A stretch of 64,000 nt of DNA from Clarkia xantiana subsp. parviflora (Eukaryota > Streptophyta > Magnoliopsida > Myrtales > Onagraceae), in the NCBI GenBank assembly GCA_036873135.1, contig JAPTYO010000007.1, forward strand, positions 28,378,763-28,442,762, written 5' to 3'. The notes beneath the pieces were generated by a model. The model was not told the origin of the DNA. It saw only the letters and a program-made list of their open reading frames with translations, and did not search any database. Within the stretch, counting starts at the first letter, position 1; each line of letters opens with the position of its first letter. A program made the position numbers and the translations under genes. Of this stretch, positions 56,914 to 64,000 are shown in pieces.

Positions 56914-57650
56914 TGTTGCGTCCGGATTGAACAGAGTCGTGAGGATGCGTCTGTGGTTGTGCGGGTTGTAACCCTTCTGTCGGAGGTTGGGCCACTGACG
57001 AGTGTTCAGGCTTGCTCCCGTGTGAGGATTGTGTCTCGGATTGGCTGTGACTCGGTAAGGCTGTGATTCGGTACTGTTGTGTCTCAAACGTCGGATCCTG
57101 CACTAAGGACCAATGCTAGCACGGAGAGGGGGGGGGGGGTGGTGCTAGCGGAGCCCTCTCCGATGCTTAAGTCACTATAAGGGCAAAAAGGTAATTTCTA
57201 GAGAGAGAGAATTTCTAGAGAGAAGTCAGAGCTCAAAATACCAAAGTTGGGCAAATGAGAGAATGGGTGAAAATGGGTGGCCAAGACCTCCTATTTATAG
57301 GCTTTCTTGGGACCGGACCCGGTTTTAAAGCGGTTTGATGACGGTTCAAGATCATGCGGTAACCGTCATCCATATTGGTAATGTGCGAACTTGACTTCTC
57401 TACACGCAACGGTAATCGCGGATACGGTAGTCGCGCGATACCCGTAAGGTAATCCGGACCTCGTCGGATTTGGGCAATTCGGCGAGGTTCGGATTGCTAT
57501 GCAACCCGGAGGTCCGGTCCGGACGCGCGTAAAGGCGCTTCCGGACCGTTTTGATACCGTGGGAGGTGTTTTTAAACCGAGATGTAATTTTCGACACGTT
57601 TACGAGGCCCGAAATGTAAACACGAACCCGAATTGGACATTTATCCATCA
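56914..57650 (-). repeat. 5' LTR of element D
   Basis: 737 bp, with the primer-binding site on the minus strand directly inward (56913 downward, TTGGCGCCGTCTACGGGATT). Confidence 0.93.
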
Positions 57651-57655
57651 GATAA

Positions 57656-58599
57656 GAATTGAATCTTGCTTATAACTAACAATACATCATGTTCCTTCTA
57701 ATTAGGAATATATATTAGCGCTAATGTAGTACTATATAAGGTACTTCTGGACCATTATGTTCTTCATCAATCTCACGAGGACGAAAAATATATTTATTCA
57801 AATCTATTATTCTTACAACCATTAATGTACTCAATAGATGTGTAGCTATGCAAAATAACTTTAAGACATTTTTTTTATTTTAGGAAAAGCATCTTATCTC
57901 AAATGTTGATATAGCGGGGATAATATACCATAAGCAACCCGTAAATGGTACAATATTTTTATCATCCAACATTCTTGAGAATATTCATGCTAGCATTTTA
58001 AATCCTTATGTGATTTTTACGTGGATTTCACTATCAAATTAGCAACCTAAATAGGCTATAAAATTATTCATATCATGAGACGCATATTAAAACCTTGTAT
58101 GTACTGCCAACATAATAATGTATTTGAAAGTTATTGCTCCACCAAATGATTCGTATAATAATTGTCATATTTCTGCGGTAAAGTCTTTGTACCACGGGTT
58201 GTGCCTATCTTGTGAGGCAATCTGTTTACACATAAATTATTTATATCCACTAGCTATCACATTCTGTAACTGTCATGCTCATACTTGCGTCTTTTCAAAC
58301 TTTGGCCAATCATAATGATTCTATGACAAACTGAGCTCAAGATACCCGTCTTGTTTTTAAGATTTCACTCGTGAATAATATTCAAAACTGTTGTCGACAA
58401 CTTGATATTTATGGTTCCATCATTTTTCCATTAAAGACATAACTCATCGAGATCTCTTTACTGTAATTACTTTCAGGTACCTAAACCACTTATGGGGTTT
58501 CATATTTAGTTATGTCTTCATTTCTTTTGGGAACACCTCCATAATAAGAACATATTTATATTTCTTTTCTTTTCATGCTCCATTATTCTTTCAAAAATT
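57656..58599 (-). other. Degraded pol region of element C (3' part)
   Basis: It lies between the integrase remnant and element D, where reverse transcriptase should be. No motif can be read with confidence. Confidence 0.4.
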
Positions 58600-59115
58600 T
58601 ATTTGGAAGCGGTATCACACGCTTCAGGCGTGAGTTATTTTTCATTATAATTTGTCCTACCGGGACATTAAACGTTGGAGCATTTACAGCTGATATTTAA
58701 CTTATGACTTTTTGGATCACAAAGTCACTTAATTGGCAGTATCTGAAATGTTTATCTCTTTGAACTTCAGGTTCATACTATCACTGTGCGATGATCTAAA
58801 TGAGATAATAACACTTTTTTTCAGTCAATCTGTTTTCTGCCAGCTGCTTCTTTTCTCCCCCTAATGTTAAGTTGTTCAACAATGACAATAAACACTTTTG
58901 CTTTAATATATATATACCAGTCAATGTTCTCTAATAATTGATTTATAGACAAAATATTTTTTCCAACATTCCAGACCCGTGTTTGTGCGTTGCGGTGGAG
59001 CAATTCAAACATATATCGCATATCATAAATTAATATATGAGAAATTTGTCTCTTCACCAAAAATTGGTTGTAATGGGGAGAACTGTGATTTAACATTGGC
59101 TTGATGCGCACGATT
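58600..59115 (-). pseudogene. Integrase / pol remnant of element C
   Basis: In shifting minus-strand frames one reads SPLQPIFGEETN, IAPPQRTNTG, then LGGEKKQLAENR and VTKSHKL...AVNAP...VPVGQ. In this order these are landmarks of the region between integrase and reverse transcriptase in Tnt1-like plant copia polyproteins. Several frameshifts and stops separate them, so nothing functional remains. Confidence 0.75.
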
Positions 59116-62100
59116 TGTACTCAATTTGCTCTAATTGGTAGCAGTTTAGCTATTTAATTGGAGGATCTTTGTAACTTTCATGCTAAACTGCAAATCTAGA
59201 CATGTAATTGTCTAAATCTTATAGTAAATATCAACTTTCAATATCACCATCATTCTTTATTGCATAATATGGAAATTTTGCTATTGCAAATTCGTGATAA
59301 TTAAATGCACATGCGACCATATTGTAGATGCATCTTTTAAAATAATATTGTGGTCCACATGGCAAGTGAACGGACCCATATTCACCTTTATAATTTCCAC
59401 AAATAATGAGATTTTATCCCGAAGTTAGTTGATGATGATCACATAATGAATTTTCTTTGAGGGCAAGCATCGTAATGATTTATGGAGAATCTTCAGGTTC
59501 TTCCAAATAATGTCTCGCACATCGTAATTGAACCGGAATGGTCGGTAACCGGTCACGCCAAATATTGTATTATATAGGTAAAACTTCCGGTTTACCTCTG
59601 TGCATCAGTAAACTTCTGGTTTATCGGGATATTTAATCAATCATGCCAATATTGGCGGTAAATTTCGGGTTTACCTGATATGTATTTCTTTCATAATATG
59701 CAAGAGATATATTTTGTATCTTTTGTAATACACTCTGCATGTTATTATTTTATTTATATTCATCTCAACGATGATTGCGGAGTAGTTTCAAAGCATATAA
59801 ATAACATTAAAAAAATGCATAAAACGTAAATAAATAACTTCGTCCAAATGCTCGGTTTAATGATCTTTGGGATCATTTATAGCCCAAAATATATTATGAT
59901 CCTTATTCGTAACTCAAAATATTTAAGGATCTTTTGTTTATATCACAAAATATCTTAGGATCTTCATATCCTATTTTCATCATTCTAGATCATTCTTTCG
60001 AACTAATATAGGATCTTCAGCATCTCCATTGATTTTTCAAGATCTTCATGGATCTTCAATCTCGTTAATTCATAGTTCGAGATATTTAGGATTTCGGTAT
60101 CCTTTATTCATTCCAGATCTTCTATGATCTTCATGATCATTTATGATAATTCATGATTTCTTAGAATCTGTAGAATTCTTTATATATAACTCATGATTTA
60201 CATGATTCACTTTTCATACTTGAAGATCTTTACTTTGTTAAACCATTTTTCATACATTATAAGATTTTATGGATCCTAAATGTAGTAATTCTTGAGTTTT
60301 TGAATAACTCTTAATCTTCTGGATCATTTTATAATAAAATGCAATAAACATAAGAATATATGTATATAATAAATATAATGCAGTGCAAGAAATAAAAAAA
60401 GATAACTGTAAATGTAGTGCAAGAAATAAAAAGATAACTGTAATACGAAATTTTAAAATAAATATGAATATTCTTGATCTTCAGGATCGTGATATCGAAT
60501 CTTCAGGATGCGATATTTATTAAGAATGCAATTTTTTTTTATTGTCATAATATCTCATATTTAATTATAATATATCCAATGTTTTTTGCTTTTCACACAG
60601 ACCACTTTGCCTAGAGTCATTGCGCTTCATATTATCAAATCTCGCTGCATAATATCATTAATTTCCTGATAGCGTCATCGAGCTTCTCAAAATTATCATT
60701 CTTCCAAATCAATTGGACTTTGCATACTTTATTTGAAAGATGCATCATCGTTCTTTATCGACATCATGATGATGCTAACATTTTTATTTTAATTTCAAAA
60801 TCAAAATCAATTGTTTATTTGACCATGATGATTATCACATATTTGTATTTATACTCTTAAAAGGTCATAATAAGTTATATCGCTCACTTCAGGGAGTGGA
60901 ATATATATATTCTCATTTTAATCATAAACTCGATTCAGGGAGTGAACGATTCCATCGCTATAATTGTAATCTACAACACTCGCTTCAGGGAGCGGAGTAT
61001 ATTCCTATTGTAATCATAAACTCGCTTCAAGGAGGGGAGGATTCTATCGCTATAATTGTAATCTACAACACTCGCTTCAGGGAGTGGAGTATATCCTCGT
61101 TATAATCATAACTTACGACGCTCACTTCAGGGAGCGAAATTTATCTAGTAGGCGATGCATATAATTTTGTTCCCAATTTGACCTAAATGTATTTCAACAT
61201 CGAGCATCCATATGCTAAGCCGCACTATTGTGCTGCTCACTTTAGGAAGTAGAGTTTATCGATACAATAACAACCAATATCCAAGTATTTTTTTTGTTTT
61301 CTTTTGTTTTTAAGTTTTGTCTTCCGGACAAATTGTTAATATAAGATACTGTTGTATTCACTTCTTAGAGTCGGCAAATCCACTTGGACAGATCAGATGG
61401 TTTATTTTTTCATCGATTAAACTCGTTATTCAACCATAATATAAAGTATAAGAACGCGTAAATAAAAACATGTATATATATAACCGAAGCACAACTATAC
61501 CAATAAACATGCATATATATATATATATATGTGTAAAAGCATGTATATATAGACTATACGAACTTGTATATCTATGTAGAGTATAAAAGCATGTGACGAT
61601 ATAGATTGTACGAACATGGGTATGTATAGAAAATACATAGAATATTATATTATGCGTATATATAAATTCATTTGACTTCATAATTATATAAGATAATCGT
61701 GGGAAAACATGAATTGTAATTAGGTTAGCATTAAGAAACGTGTAATCAATATGTTGTAATATCGATAACATGCAATTAAAAAAAGAAAAAAAGAGAGTAG
61801 TGTGGCTATGTGTAAATATGCAAGTGTCGAAGCATCATGGGTCGTGGTTATATTAGTACAGGACATGTGTAAGTGTAAACGTTGAGCTTGAATCTAAGTG
61901 GAGGCATTAATGTGATCGGAGATGGTTCTAATTAGATTGGACTTGCGTAAATCATTATTCATGCATTGGGTGGGGTGTACCTTATATTAACGATTTGTTT
62001 TATATCAATTGCAACTAATAATTCACATACCGATTATAAAAGCTATGTTGTATGTCCAGTTAATTATTCGAGACAAATAGTTTTGTTTGTTTGTTTGTTT

Positions 62101-62597
62101 GTTTTTTTATTGTTTTTTTTAAACCGAGACAAATTATTCAGTTTAACACATATATTAATTTAATAATATTATAATAGGTATATTCATCCGTTTTACGTGA
62201 AGAGGTAATCGTATTCGTCTTCCGTTCTAGCCATGATCTGTGATGGTGAAGTGGATCTGTGTGGAGCAGTCCCGGGCGTCTAGATCGGTGTGATGTTCAT
62301 CATCTCTCGGGGAAACCAATCGATTAATTAAGTCATCTTCCTCTACATAATTCGACCTTTTTTACACTTGATAATAATAGTGATTAGGATATAAAATAAT
62401 CAATCAATATAATTTTATAATGATAATAATAATAATAAATATTCCTTTTTTTCGTTGATGTTATATTCATATATTGCTCCATGGATGCAACTCTAGGATG
62501 AGTATGTTTCTGCCCAGCACTGCACTGTGGTCGTGGAATCTTGAAATCGGCGTAGCTAAAAAAAAATATATAATCGAGAGATATCGTGCTGATAACA
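59116..62597 (-). other. Degraded 5' half of element C (gag / protease / leader region)
   Basis: By position this should be gag to integrase N-terminus. No intact frame is seen. Long AT-rich stretches with many GATCTTCATGATC-like motifs (59870-60490) look secondarily decayed or expanded. Confidence 0.4.
60878..61145. repeat. Degenerate ~47-bp tandem repeats
   Basis: Six copies of CACTCGCTTCAGGGAGCGGA separated by AT-rich linkers (ATTGTAATCATAA...), at about 40-55 bp spacing, inside the 5' half of element C. Confidence 0.8.
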
Positions 62598-62780
62598 TGT
62601 TACGAAAGTTAGAGAGTTATAGAATAGATGAATTTGAGGATGATCTTATTATCACACATATGAGCCCTTATATAGGGATTATATAGATTTGGAGAGTAAG
62701 TAAAATCAATACTACGAAAGTCTTAATAACGAAAATAATATCTACACAATACCGAACATCCATAATGTATATTCATAACA
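62598..62780 (-). repeat. 5' LTR of element C
   Basis: 183 bp with TG...CA ends, followed at higher coordinates by the duplicate ATATT. On the minus strand TGTTATCAGCACGATATCTC comes directly after the LTR (62597 downward) and should be the primer-binding site, of the TATCAG type common in plant copia elements. Confidence 0.88.
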
Positions 62781-62785
62781 ATATT

Positions 62786-63294
62786 AGTATACTTATAACC
62801 GCAATTACTCAATTCATAGTTATTGTACAAATACCATAATCACACCACAACTTCTGCTCGCATGTGCAACAGTGCAAGCCACAGAATTAGAAAAATAATA
62901 ATTTATTATTTATTTTTTTGCCAAATAATTTATTTAATTAGAAAATTTATTTGGTTGTTTATATATATATTTTTAAATAAATAATCAAATAGATAATTAA
63001 TTGGGCTTTAGTTACTGTAAATCAAAACGTCCAGCCCAGGTTTAGCTATATAGTTTATAATAATCATAATAAGGCCCCCGACCAGCAGCGTCGGTTGGCG
63101 GTGGCTAGCGGCCAGGGTCCGGTATAAGAACGGACAGAGACGCTTGAAACGTCTTAGGGTTTAGTTCCCGCGCTTCAAACCGAGACAGTAGGCCACGTTG
63201 GGGGAATACTGTTTGACGCATTTCAACGGCTTACAGTTCACTCTGCATAACATCTTCACCAAGCTTTCTAAGGCCGTAGCTGAAGGGGACTGAA
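62786..63294 (+). promoter_or_regulatory. Promoter and 5' UTR region of the right-edge gene
   Basis: Contains AAGGCCCCCG (about 63070) and a telo-box-like TTAGGGTTTAG (about 63155). Both are common in promoters of plant housekeeping and ribosome-related genes. The region is bounded on the left by the end of element C, so only ~510 bp of upstream sequence is original. Confidence 0.5.
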
Positions 63295-63388
63295 ATGGGG
63301 ACGAAGCGCCTTCGCAGTGGTTTGACTGAAGATGCTAGAAATAAGATTTACAAACAACTACATAAATTTTGCGCATCAAAGGATGAAA
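63295..63388 (+). CDS. First exon of a putative R3H/DEAH-box helicase gene (partial)
   Basis: The ATG at 63295 opens 31 codons, MGTKRLRSGLTEDARNKIYK followed by QLHKFCASKDE, and the exon ends in A before the donor GTATGT at 63389. The stretch ARNKIYKQLHKFCASKDE resembles the start of the R3H domain at the N-terminus of plant nuclear DEAH/DEIH-box helicases (Arabidopsis NIH type). If so, an RxxxH motif should follow in exon 2, outside or near the edge of the window; I could not place exon 2 before 64000. The identity is from memory on 31 residues and so only moderate. Confidence 0.55.
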
Positions 63389-64000
63389 GTATGTTTCATG
63401 CTACCTTTCTGCTCCTCATTTTCACATGGTTTGCTAATTGCTATCATAATATGATTTAGCTTGATGGTTTGATTCACTTCTTGATTGGTTAGCAGCTGCC
63501 TCAATTCTTTTCTCTATCAATCTTTGAATTGCTTCAATCCTCCTTTCAGCTAGTTTTGTTTATGTATTTGGGGCTGGCCTCAGTGTAAGAGAAATGTGCA
63601 TGGAATTCCGTGGCATTTGTTTGGGGCAATCTCTTGAATTGGTCATAACAGTTATAATTAACACTTTAGCAGTCATCAGACAGTTATCTCTCTAACATAG
63701 TTTCTGCATCTGTTTGTAGAAGTCAAACAACACCTTGGTATAGGCAGTTCTTTCGCCTCTCAGTCGTACTTGGTGAAATTTCAGATGATATATAAGTACT
63801 TGACCCTGAATTATATGATTGAAATGCTTAATTGGGACATAACCACTCCAATACTCGTATCACTATATATTGTCAACACAAACAAGCAAATATGATTTTG
63901 AGTAAGAGCAAGTAGTAGTACTATAAAGCATGTAAATATGTCTATACTTTGTGACAGTTGTTCTGTGCAAGTGATTATAAATTTAGAACATGCCACATGG

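Larger units (their letters stand above)
49715..57650 (-). mobile_element. Element D: shortened Tat-type derivative inserted in pol of C
   Basis: 7.9 kb with LTRs 49715-50510 and 56914-57650 and a perfect GATAA duplication (49710-49714, 57651-57655). The plan is as in B, but the gag core and the protease are missing, replaced by one uninterrupted frame of repeated knuckle modules. It has fewer copies in all tandem arrays, and a CGTGTATCAACCCGCGTTGG segment occurs three times (53895, 54070, 54240) where B has two copies. The LTRs are nearly identical outside a repeat expansion, so insertion was recent. Confidence 0.92.
38594..62780 (-). mobile_element. Element C: decayed Ty1/copia retrotransposon hosting two nested elements
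   Basis: 183-184-bp LTRs (TGTTACGAAAG...ATTCATAACA as written on the + strand) lie at both ends, with the 5-bp duplication ATATT outside (38589-38593, 62781-62785). The minus-strand order is 5' LTR (62598-62780), primer site, integrase remnants, RNase H remnant, polypurine CCAAGGGGGAG and 3' LTR. The 3' LTR is cut after 14 bp by element B and resumes at 48939. Element D sits in the pol region. Without the insertions C is about 5.9 kb, a normal copia size. Coding remnants are frameshifted throughout, so C is old and immobile. Confidence 0.9.

Noticed and set aside
61430..61771. 113-codon minus-strand frame in the 5' half of element C
   Set aside because: Composition reflects TATATA-rich DNA (Y, I, H, F), and no copia gag or protease motif can be read.

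Overview
This window is eukaryotic, almost certainly from a dicot plant. The genes are split by short AT-rich introns with GT-AG borders. A plant chloroplast aldo/keto reductase, a plant reticulon-like (RTNLB) gene and a plant tRNA-Asp can be recognised. Most of the remaining DNA is LTR retrotransposons and Mutator-like foldback elements. All assignments come from reading the sequence; no database was searched.

Left third (1-10147): the 3' end of an unidentified gene (2-271) is followed by AT-rich DNA. This holds a 65-bp triplicated repeat, an 802-bp Mutator-type foldback element (2170-2971, 9-bp target duplication), a truncated Gypsy LTR with its primer-binding site (about 4526-5075), a TRIM-like pair of direct repeats around a 33-bp minisatellite (5222-6178), and a 1.3-kb Pack-MULE carrying a fragment of an LRR-receptor gene (7638-8936).

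Element A (10194-21344, + strand): an 11.2-kb Tat-type Gypsy derivative with 5-bp target duplication AACGG. It lies inside the left inverted repeat of an older Mutator-like element E (10148-22082 as split). It encodes gag, an aspartic protease and then a second, gag-like module, but no reverse transcriptase or integrase. Its 3' half holds a 67-bp tandem array, a spliced antisense ORF that looks like the 'putative gypsy type transposon' family, and a 36-bp array open in several frames.

Middle (22083-38593): the host-gene island. It holds a 10-exon aldo/keto reductase on the minus strand (24044-28676) with a Mutator-like element in its last intron, a tRNA-Asp with a 6-nt T-loop, a possible 47-aa acidic peptide gene, a Harbinger-type MITE, and a 5-exon reticulon gene (33914-35705). 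The reticulon gene has had two local tandem duplications, one copying splice junctions and one copying the start codon.

Right third (38594-62780): a nested retrotransposon cluster. An old, decayed Ty1/copia element C on the minus strand (183-bp LTRs, TSD ATATT) carries two younger relatives of A: element B (38608-48938, TSD AGTAG) inside its 3' LTR and element D (49715-57650, TSD GATAA) inside its pol region. B has a broken gag-protease-gag' frame. D has lost the gag core and protease but keeps one uninterrupted 552-aa frame with duplicated zinc-knuckle modules. The window ends with the promoter and first exon of a gene resembling plant R3H/DEAH-box helicases (63295 onward), whose 5' end is only about 500 bp from element C.
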